Below are positions 36,024 to 47,533 of a DNA stretch of 64,000 bases, piece after piece (the first letter of the stretch is position 1; the number at the start of each line of letters is the position of its first letter). The position numbers were made by a program, and so were the translations under genes. The DNA is from Rhodoferax lacus (lineage in GTDB: Bacteria; Pseudomonadota; Gammaproteobacteria; Burkholderiales; Burkholderiaceae_C): NCBI RefSeq assembly GCF_003415675.1, contig NZ_QFZK01000002.1:186001-250000 (forward strand), in the 5' to 3' direction. The notes under the pieces were generated by a model, which saw only the letters and a list, made by a program, of their open reading frames with translations, had not been told where the DNA came from and did not search any database.

Positions 36024-36612
36024 GAGAGGCCTCTTGACCGATAGCTCTTGCCATCCAGGAGGGCAGGGCAGCACGGGCTGATGTCAGCGCCTGCCATTCT
36101 TCCTTCGGCAAGGTGTGGTGCAAGGTTGTCAGTGATTTGTCGACATGGGATGGCCCCATCCAGGCCAGCGCGCGCACCGCATTTCCAGCCGGGCTGACGC
36201 CCAGGGCCAACATCCAGCTTGGCGCATGCTTGATGAGTATTTCCGATTGGCCGAGCTTGATCTTTCGGGTTCGTCCGGATGTGAGGTAGACCTCGCGGAT
36301 GGGCACCTGCTGTGTGAGCCCCAAACCGCTGGCGGCCATCGCACCGTGTGGGGTTACCGTTTCACCGCTTTGGGCAGCCAGCGAAGCAACGACTTTTTCC
36401 GGAGACGGAGCACGCGTTCCGAAGCGGCTGGATACAGGGTTGACATAGGCGCCCCGCCCCACGCGAAGCAAGTGATTTTCTTTTGACAGCCGGGACAGCG
36501 CCTGATCTACGGCTGCCCGGCTGCCCAGGTGCAGAAACTCCTTGGGCGAGAGCACGCGCCCCTCGGGCATAGACCGGGAATGCAGCAGGATGGATTCGGG
36601 CAAAGTGCTCAT
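36016..36612 (-). CDS. AbiEi-like antitoxin / DUF6088-type regulator
   Basis: 198 residues. The N-terminal ~90 form a winged-helix-like module: GRVLSPKEFLHLGSRAAVDQALSRL, then LLRVGRGAYVNPV, as in AbiEi N-terminal domains. The rest follows the pattern SPEKVVASLAAQSGETVTPHGA, ASGLGLTQQVP and YLTSGRTRKIKLG found in DUF6088 proteins linked to AbiEii toxins. It binds DNA to repress its operon and opposes the toxin without direct contact, in known type IV pairs. It is upstream of, and overlaps, the toxin. Confidence 0.83.
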   Translation of the reverse strand: MSTLPESILLHSRSMPEGRVLSPKEFLHLGSRAAVDQALSRLSKENHLLRVGRGAYVNPVSSRFGTRAPSPEKVVASLAAQSGETVTPHGAMAASGLGLTQQVPIREVYLTSGRTRKIKLGQSEILIKHAPSWMLALGVSPAGNAVRALAWMGPSHVDKSLTTLHHTLPKEEWQALTSARAALPSWMARAIGQEASRD

Positions 36613-36700
36613 GGAAGACCTTGGGTTGAGAGAATCTTAAGTCACTTTCTGACATTTGCCGCAAAAACAAACTGTCATGGGTAGCTTGAATCAGGAGTGT

Positions 36701-36729
36701 TTGGAGCAACGGGACATTCGGTCTATAAT
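36701..36729 (+). promoter_or_regulatory. Sigma-70 promoter for rplU-rpmA
   Basis: A perfect -10 box TATAAT at 36724-36729 is preceded, after 17 bases, by a weak -35 TTGGAG at 36701-36706. Transcription would begin about 45 bases ahead of rplU. Poor -35 but ideal -10 and spacing. Confidence 0.7.
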
Positions 36730-36778
36730 CCGAGGCTCTGCGAAAATCCGTTCGTGGAGTCAAGACAAAGAGGTCATC

Positions 36779-38511
<1,733 letters not shown>

Positions 38512-38527
38512 GCCGCCTACAGACCGC

Positions 38528-39664
38528 GTGACCAAGAAAACTGCATCTTCCGCACTGCGCAAAGCCAAACGCGTAGTCATCAAAGTCGGCTCCAGCCTGG
38601 TGACCAATGAAGGCCGCGGCCTGGACGAGCAGGCCATTGGCGAATGGTGCCGCCAGATTGCACACCTGATGGGCGACGGGCGCGAGGTCATCATGGTCTC
38701 CAGCGGTGCTATTGCCGAGGGCATGAAGCGCCTGGGCTGGACGGCACGGCCCAAGGCCATTCAAGAACTGCAGGCCGCTGCCGCCGTAGGACAAATGGGC
38801 CTGGCCCAGATGTACGAAACCAAGCTGCGCCTGAACGCATTGGGCAGCGCCCAGGTGCTTCTGACCCATGCCGACCTGGCCGACCGCGAGCGCTACCTGA
38901 ACGCCCGCTCCACCCTGCTGACCCTGTTGAAGCTGGGTGTGGTGCCGGTGATCAACGAGAACGACACGGTGGTGAACGACGAAATCAAGTTTGGCGACAA
39001 TGACACCCTGGGTGCACTGGTGGCCAACCTGGTGGAAGCCGATGCACTGATCATCCTCACGGACCAGAAGGGCCTGTTCACGGCCGATCCGCGCAAGGAC
39101 CCCTCTGCCCGCTTTGTGCACGAAGCCAAGGCCGGTGACCCGGAGCTCGAGCAGATGGCCGGGGGTGCTGGCTCCAGCATTGGGCGCGGCGGCATGATCA
39201 CCAAGATTCTGGCAGCCAAGCGCGCCGCGGGCTCCGGGGCCTCCACGGTGATTGCCTGGGGCCGTGAGCCCGACGCGCTGATCCGCCTGACGGCGGGCGA
39301 GCCCATAGGAACGCTGCTGGTGGCACAAACCCAGAAGACGCAGGCCCGCAAGCAGTGGATTGCTGACCATTTGCAGATGCGCGGCGCCGTGGTGGTGGAC
39401 GCCGGTGCGGTGGCCAAGCTGCGCGATGGGGGCAAAAGCCTGCTGCCCATTGGCATGGTGCAGGTAGAAGGCGATTTTTCGCGCGGGGATGTGATTGCGG
39501 TGCGCGACGACAGCGGCACCGAGATCGCCCGCGGACTGGCCAACTACTCCAGCGCCGAGGCGCGCCTGATATGCCGCAAGCCGTCTTCAGAGATTGAGCG
39601 GCACCTGGGCTATGCAGCCGAGTCCGAGATGGTGCACCGCGACAACCTGGTGATTACGCGCTAG
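38528..39664 (+). CDS. proB: Glutamate 5-kinase
   Basis: 378 residues from the GTG at 38528 ([21 protein letters not shown]). An ATG at 38459 lies within obgE. The AAK kinase domain covers residues 15-270: [47 protein letters not shown] and [17 protein letters not shown] domain fills the C-terminal ~90 ([31 protein letters not shown]). It makes gamma-glutamyl phosphate, the first step of proline synthesis, and is usually inhibited by proline. No proA is next to it here. Confidence 0.96.
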   Translation: MTKKTASSALRKAKRVVIKVGSSLVTNEGRGLDEQAIGEWCRQIAHLMGDGREVIMVSSGAIAEGMKRLGWTARPKAIQELQAAAAVGQMGLAQMYETKLRLNALGSAQVLLTHADLADRERYLNARSTLLTLLKLGVVPVINENDTVVNDEIKFGDNDTLGALVANLVEADALIILTDQKGLFTADPRKDPSARFVHEAKAGDPELEQMAGGAGSSIGRGGMITKILAAKRAAGSGASTVIAWGREPDALIRLTAGEPIGTLLVAQTQKTQARKQWIADHLQMRGAVVVDAGAVAKLRDGGKSLLPIGMVQVEGDFSRGDVIAVRDDSGTEIARGLANYSSAEARLICRKPSSEIERHLGYAAESEMVHRDNLVITR

Positions 39665-39703
39665 TTGCCAAGAGAGCGCCTGCCCAGGCACTCATGCGTT
39701 GGC

Positions 39704-39732
39704 TTGAACCTGCTGAAGTGATGTAGTAACAT
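39704..39732 (+). promoter_or_regulatory. Candidate promoter for the Phd/VapC-like pair
   Basis: TTGAAC (39704-39709), 17 bases, then TAACAT (39727-39732). Over the -10 is a partial dyad, GTAGtaacatttCTAC (39723-39738), where the encoded antitoxin could repress. It lies about 30 bases ahead of the antitoxin start. Confidence 0.4.
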
Positions 39733-39765
39733 TTCTACCTCTCTTGAACATGCGGGGTAGTTGCC

Positions 39766-40020
39766 ATGACCATCACCACCTTATCAAGCCGGGAGTTCAA
39801 CCAAGGCGCTAGTGAGGCAAAGCGGGCTGCAAACAATGGGCCTGTGTTCATCACAGATCGGGGCCGACCGGCCCACGTGCTCCTGAGCATTGAGGACTAC
39901 CAGCGTCTCACAAAGCAACGGCGCAACATTGCCGATGCGCTTGCCATGCCGGGTGTTGCTGACATCGAGTTTGAGCCGCCCCGTATGAACTTTGAAGCGC
40001 GGCCGGCTGATCTCTCATGA
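39766..40020 (+). CDS. Phd/YefM-type antitoxin
   Basis: 84 residues. LSSREFNQGASEAKRAANNGPVFITDRGRPAHVLLSIEDYQRLT is the Phd/YefM DNA-binding and dimer domain (residues 5-50). The rest is a disordered toxin-wrapping tail with EFEPPRMNFEARPADLS. It would neutralise the PIN toxin and repress the operon. Its stop overlaps the toxin start by four bases (ATGA). It lies in the gap between proB and the CNP1-like/rppH genes. Confidence 0.9.
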   Translation: MTITTLSSREFNQGASEAKRAANNGPVFITDRGRPAHVLLSIEDYQRLTKQRRNIADALAMPGVADIEFEPPRMNFEARPADLS

Positions 40021-40442
40021 TGTTTGTTCTTGATACCAACGTGGTGTCTGAACTGCGCAAGGTGCACCTTGGCAAGGCGGCCCCGAGCCTGATGGCATGG
40101 ACCGAAAGTGTTGATGCAGCTGATCTTTATGTATCAGCCATCACCATCATGGAACTGGAACTTGGCGTTCTGTTGATTGAGAGAAAGGACGCCACCCAGG
40201 GGGCCTTGCTGCGCTCGTGGCTGGAGCAGCACGTGTTGCCTGAATTCTCCGGGCGCACGCTGCCTGTCGATACCGCGGTGGCACAACGCTGCGCCCGGCT
40301 GTACGTACCTGACAAACGCGGCGAGCGTGATGCACTCATCGCGGCGACTGCCCTTGTGCACGGCATGACAGTGGTCACTCGCAATGTCGCAGATTTCCTG
40401 CCCACCGGAGTCAGCCTCGTCAATCCGTGGGATTTCAGTTAG
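40017..40442 (+). CDS. VapC-type PIN-domain toxin
   Basis: 141 residues. The acidic PIN residues are present: D in FVLDTNVVSELRK, E in IMELELG near residue 45, D in DTAVAQRCARL and D in ERDALIAATA, with VTRNVADF at the end. VapC toxins are Mg-dependent ribonucleases, usually cutting tRNA or rRNA loops. A second ATG at 40020 is also possible. The gene converges on the CNP1-like gene and their ends overlap by eight bases. Confidence 0.9.
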   Translation: MMFVLDTNVVSELRKVHLGKAAPSLMAWTESVDAADLYVSAITIMELELGVLLIERKDATQGALLRSWLEQHVLPEFSGRTLPVDTAVAQRCARLYVPDKRGERDALIAATALVHGMTVVTRNVADFLPTGVSLVNPWDFS

Positions 40443-40962
40443 ACCGCTTGCCTAGGCCTGGCTTTTGCCCACTGCGCAGTGCGTCAATGATTTCTTGCTT
40501 GCTGGTTGCCAGGCGGCTCTGGCAACCGCCTTGCCGTGCAAAGGCCTGGGCGTGGCGGGAGGGCATGTTGTCGTTGACCGGTTTCCAGTCTGTTTTTGCC
40601 TGTGTGACCCATGCGCCAGACGCGTTGAGCCGTGCGTAGGTTTTCACTTCATCGGTAACGCAGCGTATGCCTTCATAGACCGCGTTGGTGCTGCCGGTGG
40701 CGTTGGCCATGACAATGACATAGCGCACCACGCCATCACTACCCACAGCAATGGTTTCCGGGTCCACGCCCACTTTGATCGACACATAGCTTGGCATGTC
40801 GATGGGAATCAGCCGGTCTTTGGAAAATGCGGGGGGCGGGGGTGTTGCTTCTTCCGCCCAGTCCGGGTTGTCAGTGCCGTTGCCGGACTGCGCCAGACTG
40901 CATGTGCCAGACAGCGCCAGCATGCATGCCAGAGTCAGCCGGGCCAGGTTGTTATTGCTCAT
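40435..40962 (-). CDS. CNP1-like secreted/lipoprotein of unknown role
   Basis: 175 residues from the ATG at 40962 ([17 protein letters not shown]). The N-terminus is a signal peptide with cleavage near SLAQ. A lipobox-like LSGTC is close by, so it may be a lipoprotein. The mature protein has a Pro-rich patch ATPPPPAF, then [30 protein letters not shown] and [17 protein letters not shown], the CNP1-like pattern of beta- and gammaproteobacteria. Role unknown. It overlaps the end of rppH by 11 bases and is probably co-expressed with it. Confidence 0.75.
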   Translation of the reverse strand: MSNNNLARLTLACMLALSGTCSLAQSGNGTDNPDWAEEATPPPPAFSKDRLIPIDMPSYVSIKVGVDPETIAVGSDGVVRYVIVMANATGSTNAVYEGIRCVTDEVKTYARLNASGAWVTQAKTDWKPVNDNMPSRHAQAFARQGGCQSRLATSKQEIIDALRSGQKPGLGKRSN

Positions 40963-41602
40963 TGGAATCCGTGAGGTCGCCATGGGGCAGGCTTTGCCCG
41001 GCGGCTGGTTCGCTGCCTATGGGGGTGAAAGGGGCAAAGGGTGCGAGCGGCGCGGGTGCACTTTGGCGCGCGCCCGGGTCAGCGTCACGCGTGCGGTTGC
41101 CGTGGCGCAAATAGCGGTTGCGGATTTCGCTGCGCGGCAGAAAGCGGGCCAGCTCGGTCAGGGCCATTTCATACACGCCACGTTTGAATTCGACTACCGA
41201 CTCCAGCGGTACCCAGTAGTCATTCCAACGCCAGGCGTCGAACTCCGGGTGGTCGGTGGCGCGCAGGTTCAAATCCCAGTCGTGGCCGGTCAGTTGAAGC
41301 AGATACCAAATCTGCTTCTGGCCCTTGTAATGGCCACGCGCGTCGCGTCGGATGTACCTGTCTGGCACCTCATAGCGCAACCAGTCTCGGGTACGGGCAA
41401 CGATCGCTACATGCTGCGGATGCAGCCCCACTTCTTCGTGCAATTCACGGAACATGGCCTGCTCGGGAGTCTCCCCCCGGTCAATGCCACCCTGCGGAAA
41501 TTGCCACGAGTGGGTGCGTAAACGTTTGCCCCAAAATACCTGATTTCTCTGGTTGAGCAGGATGATGCCGACATTGGGGCGAAAGCCGTCCCGGTCAAGC
41601 AT
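40952..41602 (-). CDS. rppH: RNA pyrophosphohydrolase
   Basis: 216 residues from the ATG at 41602 ([17 protein letters not shown]). A TTG six bases upstream is possible but weak. The Nudix box [23 protein letters not shown] begins near residue 36, with the RppH-specific WQFPQGGID and the later [17 protein letters not shown]. It removes pyrophosphate from 5'-triphosphorylated mRNA to start decay. The C-terminal tail is Arg/Pro-rich and longer than in E. coli (176 residues), as common in this group. It is divergent from proS. Confidence 0.95.
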   Translation of the reverse strand: MLDRDGFRPNVGIILLNQRNQVFWGKRLRTHSWQFPQGGIDRGETPEQAMFRELHEEVGLHPQHVAIVARTRDWLRYEVPDRYIRRDARGHYKGQKQIWYLLQLTGHDWDLNLRATDHPEFDAWRWNDYWVPLESVVEFKRGVYEMALTELARFLPRSEIRNRYLRHGNRTRDADPGARQSAPAPLAPFAPFTPIGSEPAAGQSLPHGDLTDSNEQ

Positions 41603-41704
41603 AATCAAACCCCAATTCTTAAACTTCGTTCATTATGCACAGCAACTGAGGTGCATCAAGGGACGAAGCCTTCTGCAGCCTTTGAAGAACATCCAAGCAG
41701 CGCC

Positions 41705-43447
41705 ATGAAAGCCTCCCAATTCCTTATCTCCACCCTCAAAGAAGCGCCGGCCGATGCCGAGGTGGTCAGCCACAAACTGATGATGCGTGCGGGGATGATC
41801 AAAAAGCTGGGCGCCGGCATTTACAGCTACATGCCCATGGGTCTGCGGGTGGTGCGCAAGGTGGAAGCCATCGTGCGCGAGGAGATGAACCGCGCTGGCG
41901 CTGTGGAGCTGGCCATGCCGGTAATTCAACCCGCCGAGCTGTGGCAGGAGACCGGCCGCTTTGAGGCCATGGGCCCGGAACTGCTGCGCATCAAGGACCG
42001 CCATGAGCGCGACTATGTGGTGCAGCCCACCAGCGAAGAGGTGGTGACCGACATCGCGCGCCAGGAGATCAAGAGCTACAAGCAGCTGCCCAAGAACTTC
42101 TACCAGATACAGACCAAGTTCCGCGACGAGCGCCGCCCGCGTTTTGGCCTGATGCGTGGGCGCGAGTTCACCATGAAGGACGCCTACAGCTTTGACCGTG
42201 ACCAGGATGCCGCCAAGCTGAGCTACCAGGTCATGGCGAAGGCCTACCGCAAGATTTTTGACCGCTTTGGCCTGGTGTACCGCGCCGTGGCCGCTGACAG
42301 CGGTGCCATTGGGGGCGACCTGTCCGAAGAGTTCCAGGTGATTGCCGCCACCGGTGAAGACGCCATCGTCTACTGCCCGGGCAGCGACTACGCCGCCAAC
42401 ATGGAAAAGGCCGAGGCGCTGGCGCCCCAGAGCCCACGCGCAGCGGCCACCCAGGCGTTGGAGAAAGTCTCCACCCCCGGCATGAGCACCTGTGTGGACG
42501 TTGCCAACTACCTGAAGCTGCCGATTGAAAACTCGCTCAAGACCCTGGTGGTGGCTACCGATGAGCGTGATGACAAGGGCGAGATCGTCAAGAGCCGTGT
42601 GTGGCTGCTGCTGATTCGTGGCGACCGCAGCATGAACGAGGTGAAGGTTGGCAAGATACCCGGCCTGGCCGGTTTCCGCTTTGCCACACTGACCGAGATT
42701 GACGAGCACTTTGGCTGCGAGCCCGGCTACCTGGGCCCGGTGGGCCTGAAGAAGCCGCTGAGCGTGGTGGTTGACCGCGAAGTGGCCGTGATGTCCGACT
42801 GGATTTGCGGCGCCAATGTGGCCGACTACCACCTGAGCGGTGTGAACTGGGGCCGTGACCTGCCCGAGCCCGATGTGATTGCCGACCTTCGCAATGTGGT
42901 GGAGGGCGACCTGTCGCCGGATGGCAAGGGTGCGTTGGCGATTGAACGCGGCATTGAAATTGGCCACGTGTTCTACCTGGGCACCAAATACAGCCGCGCC
43001 ATGAACGCCACTTTTCTGGATGTGAACGGCAAGCCGCAGTTCATGGAGATGGGCTGCTACGGCATTGGCATTACCCGCCTGCCTGCAGCTGCCATTGAGC
43101 AAAACCACGACGAGCGCGGCATCATCTGGCCGGATGCCTTGGCACCGTTTACCGTGGTGTTGTGCCCCATCAGCCCGGACCGTTTCCCCGATGTGAAGGC
43201 CGCCGCCGACAAGCTGTACGCCGAGCTGATGGAAGCCGGTGTGGACGTGATTCTGGACGACCGCAACGAGCGCCCGGGTGCCATGTTTGCCGATTGGGAA
43301 CTCATCGGTGTGCCGCACCGCGTGACCCTGGGCGACCGGGGCCTGAAGGAAGGCATGGTGGAGTACCAGCACCGCCGCGATGCAGCAGCCACCAGCGTGC
43401 CCGTGGCCGAGGTTCTGGGTCTGATCCAGGCGCGCCTGAAGGCCTGA
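41705..43447 (+). CDS. proS: Prolyl-tRNA synthetase
   Basis: 580 residues from the ATG at 41705 ([15 protein letters not shown]). The ATG at 41651 adds 18 unrelated residues. Class II motifs are visible: [58 protein letters not shown] and [10 protein letters not shown] with the late motif-3 Arg. An editing INS domain lies around residues 225-400. It charges tRNA-Pro, a gene for which is also in this window. Full-length bacterial type. Confidence 0.97.
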   Translation: MKASQFLISTLKEAPADAEVVSHKLMMRAGMIKKLGAGIYSYMPMGLRVVRKVEAIVREEMNRAGAVELAMPVIQPAELWQETGRFEAMGPELLRIKDRHERDYVVQPTSEEVVTDIARQEIKSYKQLPKNFYQIQTKFRDERRPRFGLMRGREFTMKDAYSFDRDQDAAKLSYQVMAKAYRKIFDRFGLVYRAVAADSGAIGGDLSEEFQVIAATGEDAIVYCPGSDYAANMEKAEALAPQSPRAAATQALEKVSTPGMSTCVDVANYLKLPIENSLKTLVVATDERDDKGEIVKSRVWLLLIRGDRSMNEVKVGKIPGLAGFRFATLTEIDEHFGCEPGYLGPVGLKKPLSVVVDREVAVMSDWICGANVADYHLSGVNWGRDLPEPDVIADLRNVVEGDLSPDGKGALAIERGIEIGHVFYLGTKYSRAMNATFLDVNGKPQFMEMGCYGIGITRLPAAAIEQNHDERGIIWPDALAPFTVVLCPISPDRFPDVKAAADKLYAELMEAGVDVILDDRNERPGAMFADWELIGVPHRVTLGDRGLKEGMVEYQHRRDAAATSVPVAEVLGLIQARLKA

Positions 43448-43449
43448 GC

Positions 43450-44094
43450 ATGGTGGCGTCGGCGCAGGGTGGGCCCAGTCGACGCGGCGTGTTGACCTTG
43501 TTGGGCGCACCCGCTTTGATGGGGCTGCCACAACTGGCCCGGGCAGGTGCGCAAATCGAAGAACCCTTGGCTGATGCGGTACGCAATGCCCTGAGCACAG
43601 CCGTCAGCAGCAGCGAGCCGCCCGAACCCGTGTTTGCCGATACCGAGGCGCGGCTGCACTACCTGCGCTGGAAGGTGGAGATGAACCAGCGCCTGGTGGC
43701 GCGCAATTCCGATCTGAAAACCCTGCAGGACCGAGACGAGTTCCTGCAGACGCTTTGGTACAACTGCAAGCGCACGCGGCTGGATGTGGCCCTGGTGTTG
43801 GGTCTGATCCAGGTGGAGAGTAACTTCCGCCGCTTTGCCGTGAGCAGCGTGGGTGCGCGCGGCTACATGCAGGTAATGCCGTTCTGGACCCGCAGTATTG
43901 GCGACGGCAACCCCAACAACCTGTTCCACAAGAAAGTGAATTTGCGCTTTGGCTGCGTGATCCTGCGCCACTACCTGGATCTGGAACGTGGCGACGCGTT
44001 TCTGGCGCTGGGGCGCTACAACGGCTCACGCGGCAAGGCGCCGTACCCCGATGCGGTTCAGGGTGCCCGCCGCCGCTGGGAAATCAAGGCCTGA
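43450..44094 (+). CDS. Exported lytic transglycosylase (SLT family)
   Basis: 214 residues. The N-terminus PSRRGVLTLLGAPALMGLPQLARA is a Tat-like signal with RR followed by a hydrophobic run. The mature part has the SLT pattern LGLIQVESNFRRFAVSSVGARGYMQVMPFW (residue ~120), where the E of VES is catalytic, and ILRHYLDLERGDAFLALGRYNGS. It cuts peptidoglycan to 1,6-anhydro products in the periplasm. The gene begins two bases after proS and is probably read from it. The start is preceded by TGAGC only. Confidence 0.85.
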   Translation: MVASAQGGPSRRGVLTLLGAPALMGLPQLARAGAQIEEPLADAVRNALSTAVSSSEPPEPVFADTEARLHYLRWKVEMNQRLVARNSDLKTLQDRDEFLQTLWYNCKRTRLDVALVLGLIQVESNFRRFAVSSVGARGYMQVMPFWTRSIGDGNPNNLFHKKVNLRFGCVILRHYLDLERGDAFLALGRYNGSRGKAPYPDAVQGARRRWEIKA

Positions 44095-44118
44095 ACAAGG
44101 CCCGGATTGGTTTGGTGT

Positions 44119-44445
44119 TCAGGCCGGTTTGGCGGCCAGCGTCTGGGCCAGTTCGCCGGATTCGTACATTTCCATCATGATGTCCGAGCCACCAATGAAC
44201 TCGCCCTTGACATAGAGCTGGGGGATGGTGGGCCACTGGCTGTAGTCCTTGATGCCCTGGCGGATTTCGTCGTCTTCCAGCACGTTGACGGTCTTGACCG
44301 CCTTGGGATCCACGCCGCAAGCTTTCAGGATCTGGATGGCGCGGCCCGAGAAGCCGCACTGGGGAAAGCTGGCCGTGCCCTTCATGAAAAGCAGGACTTC
44401 ATTGGACTTCACCAGTTCATCGATACGTTGCTGTGCGTTGCTCAT
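44119..44445 (-). CDS. grxD: Monothiol glutaredoxin, Grx4 type
   Basis: 108 residues. The active site CGFS is in PQCGFSGRAIQIL (residue ~31), with KGTASFPQCGFSG. WPTIPQLYVKGEFIGGSDIMMEMYESGEL is the GSH/Fe-S-binding half. It holds or passes [2Fe-2S] clusters. It converges on the transglycosylase gene, 24 bases apart. In many Burkholderiales grxD follows hemA-prfA-prmC; here those genes are 7 kb away on the same strand. Confidence 0.95.
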   Translation of the reverse strand: MSNAQQRIDELVKSNEVLLFMKGTASFPQCGFSGRAIQILKACGVDPKAVKTVNVLEDDEIRQGIKDYSQWPTIPQLYVKGEFIGGSDIMMEMYESGELAQTLAAKPA

Positions 44446-44581
44446 GTCAAAAACCTCTTTAAGTGCAAGCCCGGATTATTTCATCTTTGTTCAAGGCTGG
44501 ATGCAATGAGCCGGTCTGGCCGCCAAAGCGGTGGGGTTTTTTACTGATAATCGGCCATCCCCACCTGTTCAGGTCCTCACC

Positions 44582-45058
44582 ATGAAAATCGAAAAAAATT
44601 CCGCCGTTACCCTGCACTACACCGTCTCCGACACCTCTGGCAAATTGCTGGAGGAAAGCAAGGAGCCCATGTCCTATCTGCACGGCGGCTATGGCAACAC
44701 CTTCCCCAAGGTGGAAGAAGCCCTGGAAGGCCAGCAAACCGCCTACCAGACCACGATTGAACTCAAGCCCGAAGATGCCTTTGGCCTGCGCGACGAAGGC
44801 CTGCTGCAAACCATTCCCAAGAGCCAGTTCCCGCCCGGCGTGAAGATTGGCGGCCAACTCGAAGGGCGCGATGACAGCGGCCACAGCATTGTGTTCACGG
44901 TGCTCAAGATCAAGGGCGACACGGTGTACCTGGATGGCAACCACCCGCTGGCTGGCAAGACCCTGCGCTTTGGCATCAAGGTGCTGGAGGTGCGGGCTGC
45001 CTCGGAAGAGGAAATTTCCCATGGACATGTGCACGGTGCACACGGCCACCACCACTGA
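44582..45058 (+). CDS. SlyD-like FKBP-type peptidyl-prolyl isomerase
   Basis: 158 residues from the ATG at 44582 (MKIEKNSAVTLHYTVS). The FKBP domain has GKLLEESKEPMSYLHGGYGNTFPKVEEAL, the inserted IF chaperone domain (LKPEDAFGLRDEGLLQ) and NHPLAGKTLRFGIKVLEV. The tail HGHVHGAHGHHH is the metal-binding histidine-rich end of SlyD, shorter than in E. coli. It catalyses prolyl isomerisation and may store nickel. A frame back to 44531 is unsupported. Confidence 0.92.
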   Translation: MKIEKNSAVTLHYTVSDTSGKLLEESKEPMSYLHGGYGNTFPKVEEALEGQQTAYQTTIELKPEDAFGLRDEGLLQTIPKSQFPPGVKIGGQLEGRDDSGHSIVFTVLKIKGDTVYLDGNHPLAGKTLRFGIKVLEVRAASEEEISHGHVHGAHGHHH

Positions 45059-45120
45059 ACTGGATCCATAATGCGGGCCTAGGGAAGATAATTACAGTTT
45101 TTATCAATAAAAGGGTCTTT

Positions 45121-45633
45121 ATGCGTCCAGCATTTCCTCGCGCCTTGTCGGCACTGATTGCGGCCACGGCCTTGTGCTTGGCGTTGCCTGCGGCAGCACT
45201 CCAGCCCGCCGCTGGCAAGGTGATCTTGTCCATTTCGGGCAATGTGGCTGAAAAGAACACGGCCACTGCGGCGGTATTTGATCTGGCCATGATCGAAAAG
45301 TTGCCACAGCGCAGCTTTACCACGATGACCCCCTGGGACAAGCAGCCCATCAAGTTCACCGGCCCCTTGTTGCGTGACGTACTGGCAGCGGCCAAGGCAA
45401 CAGGTACCACCATCAAGGCGGTGGCCCTGAATGACTACCAGAGCAGCATTCCGTTGGAGGATGCACAGAAGTTCGACGTCATCCTGGCCCACAAGATGAA
45501 TGATGCCGACATCCCGGTGAAGACCAAGGGCCCCTTGTTCATCGTCTACCCCTACGACACCAAGCCCGAGTTGCGCGCCGCCACCTATTACGAGCGCTCG
45601 GCCTGGCAGCTCAAGTCCCTGACGATTGAATAG
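45121..45633 (+). CDS. Exported molybdopterin-oxidoreductase-like domain protein
   Basis: 170 residues. A signal peptide MRPAFPRALSALIAATALCLALPAAA is followed by a reduced oxidoreductase molybdopterin-binding fold: VILSISGNVAEKN, FTTMTPWDK.PIKFTGPLLRDVLAAAKA, IKAVALNDYQSSIPLED and GPLFIVYPYD. No Cys remains in the mature region to bind Mo, so it is probably a periplasmic sensor or binding domain rather than a redox enzyme. It overlaps or abuts the histidine kinase gene, which suggests a joint signalling unit. Confidence 0.75.
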   Translation: MRPAFPRALSALIAATALCLALPAAALQPAAGKVILSISGNVAEKNTATAAVFDLAMIEKLPQRSFTTMTPWDKQPIKFTGPLLRDVLAAAKATGTTIKAVALNDYQSSIPLEDAQKFDVILAHKMNDADIPVKTKGPLFIVYPYDTKPELRAATYYERSAWQLKSLTIE

Positions 45634-45640
45634 CCTGCAA

Positions 45641-47509
45641 ATGCAGGCCCGTACCAACAACCAGCGCTACCTGCTTTGGCTGGCGCTAGGTACGGCGGCC
45701 ATGGCGCTGGCCATGGCTTCGTTGCTGGTTTTTGTGCTGGCGCAGAAGCGCGCCATCGATCAGAGCAGCGCTATCCAGTCGGACTCCCTCACGGCGCTGG
45801 CCTTCCAGTTTGAGCGGGAGTTCTTGCGCACCCGGCAATCATTTGCCGTCGCGTTGGCTAACCCGGACGCCGCGGATCTGGACGAGCTCACGTTGCGCTA
45901 CGATATTTTCCAAAGCCGGTTGACCCTTCTGCGCGAAAGCCCAGGCGTCTCCCTGCTGGCTTCACGCAGCGAGTACCAGAAGGTCATCCCCCGGCTGGAG
46001 CACCTGGTGTCTGAATCGGATCAGGCGCTGTCGGGAAAACCCATGGATCGCGGGGCGCTGGCCCATGCGCTGGCGGAGTTCAACAGCCTGGGCTCTGATG
46101 TGCAGGCCTTGACGCTGGCAGCCAACTCCGAGGTGGCGCGCTTGCTGGAGCGCCAGTCGGACACGATGCGCAAACAGAATGCGCTCATCGTGTGGCTGAC
46201 AGTGGCCCAATTGGTGCTGCTCCTGATTGCTTCGGGTGCCTTGGTGCTGCGCCAAAGGCGGCTGGAAGCCGAGCGTCTGGCCCTGGAGAAGATGACCGAT
46301 GAACTCCGCGAGGCACATTTCCGGGCCGAAGCCGCCAACCGTGGCAAGAGCCAGTTCCTGGCCAATATGAGCCATGAGTTGCGGACCCCTTTCAACGGCC
46401 TGATGGGCATGCTGGGCCTGATGCAAAGCACGCCCATGACGCCGCAACAGGCCGACTACATTGAGACGGCACAGGGTTCTGCCAGCCACTTGTTGACCTT
46501 GTTGAATGACATTCTGGATCTGTCGGCGCTGGAGACCGGCAAGATGACCATCAAGCCCGCTCCTCTGGATCTGCCGCGCCTGCTGCGTGAGGTGAACGCG
46601 CTCATGCTGCCTCTTGCCAAGAGCAAGGGCCTGGGCTTCCAGATCCATGCGCCATCCGGGCCTTTGGCGCCCGTGCTGGCCGATGAGACGCGCATCAAGC
46701 AGATCGTGTTCAATCTGGTCAGCAACGCCATCAAGTTCACGGCCCAGGGTCGAGTGGACGTCAGGGTGTCGTGGCAGCTGCTCCCCGACGCAATCCAGGA
46801 AGTTGCCTTCGAGATTCAGGACACGGGCCTCGGCATGGACGCCTCGGTGCTGTCCCGCCTGTTCCAGCGCTTCTACCAGGTGGACGACAGCAGCACGCGG
46901 CGTTTTGGCGGCACGGGCCTGGGGCTGGAAATTTCGCAGTCGTTGGCGAACATGATGGACGGCGAAATTACGGTGCGCAGTGAAGTGGGCGTGGGTTCAA
47001 CCTTTACCGCCACACTGCGCTTGCCCCTGGACACCGCTGCCCCCGCGTTGCCCGCGGTGGTCCCTGCAGGTGCCACGCAGGTGAGTCTTCCCTTGGTGGC
47101 TGCACCGGTGCCCGAGCTTGCACATACCCTGCGTGTGCTGGTGGTGGAGGACCACCCCATCAACCAGAAACTGGTGGGGGTGCTTCTGGGGCGCATGGGC
47201 TGCCACATCAGCTACTGCGAAAACGGGCAACTGGCCGTGGAGCAAGTGCAACGCGAGGCGTTTGACCTGATCCTGATGGATGTGAATATGCCGGTGATGG
47301 ACGGGCTGGCCGCCACCCGTCTGATCCGGGCCTTGCCAAGCCCTGTAGCGGACACCCCGATTGTGGTGCTGACGGCCGATGTGATGAACGAAGCCAGCGA
47401 GCAGGCGCTGGCGGCCGGTGCCAACGACTTCATCAGCAAGCCGCTCAAGGTTGAGCAGTTGCGTGCCATCATTCAGAAGCATGCCGTAGCCAGGACTTTG
47501 CATAAGTAG
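45641..47509 (+). CDS. Hybrid sensor histidine kinase
   Basis: About 622 residues. Two membrane helices (residues ~10-30 and ~180-200) flank a periplasmic domain of 150 residues rich in helices. HisKA has the phosphoacceptor His in ANMSHELRTPFNG (~246). HATPase_c has the N box IVFNLVSNAIKF (~360), DTGLGMD and FGGTGLGLEISQ. A receiver domain follows, with phospho-Asp in LILMDVNMPVMDG (~546), LTADVM and FISKPLK. A TTG at 45626 would overlap the previous gene's stop; ATG at 45641 is the simpler choice. No partner response regulator is adjacent. The preceding periplasmic protein is the natural input. Confidence 0.92.
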   Translation: MQARTNNQRYLLWLALGTAAMALAMASLLVFVLAQKRAIDQSSAIQSDSLTALAFQFEREFLRTRQSFAVALANPDAADLDELTLRYDIFQSRLTLLRESPGVSLLASRSEYQKVIPRLEHLVSESDQALSGKPMDRGALAHALAEFNSLGSDVQALTLAANSEVARLLERQSDTMRKQNALIVWLTVAQLVLLLIASGALVLRQRRLEAERLALEKMTDELREAHFRAEAANRGKSQFLANMSHELRTPFNGLMGMLGLMQSTPMTPQQADYIETAQGSASHLLTLLNDILDLSALETGKMTIKPAPLDLPRLLREVNALMLPLAKSKGLGFQIHAPSGPLAPVLADETRIKQIVFNLVSNAIKFTAQGRVDVRVSWQLLPDAIQEVAFEIQDTGLGMDASVLSRLFQRFYQVDDSSTRRFGGTGLGLEISQSLANMMDGEITVRSEVGVGSTFTATLRLPLDTAAPALPAVVPAGATQVSLPLVAAPVPELAHTLRVLVVEDHPINQKLVGVLLGRMGCHISYCENGQLAVEQVQREAFDLILMDVNMPVMDGLAATRLIRALPSPVADTPIVVLTADVMNEASEQALAAGANDFISKPLKVEQLRAIIQKHAVARTLHK

Positions 47510-47533
47510 ATTTATTGCTTGAATATCAAAAAT

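Noticed and set aside
41633..43531. 632-codon open frame on the minus strand
   Set aside because: It is the antisense of proS, with a Gly/His/Val/Ala-rich composition and no domain. proS is clear on the plus strand.
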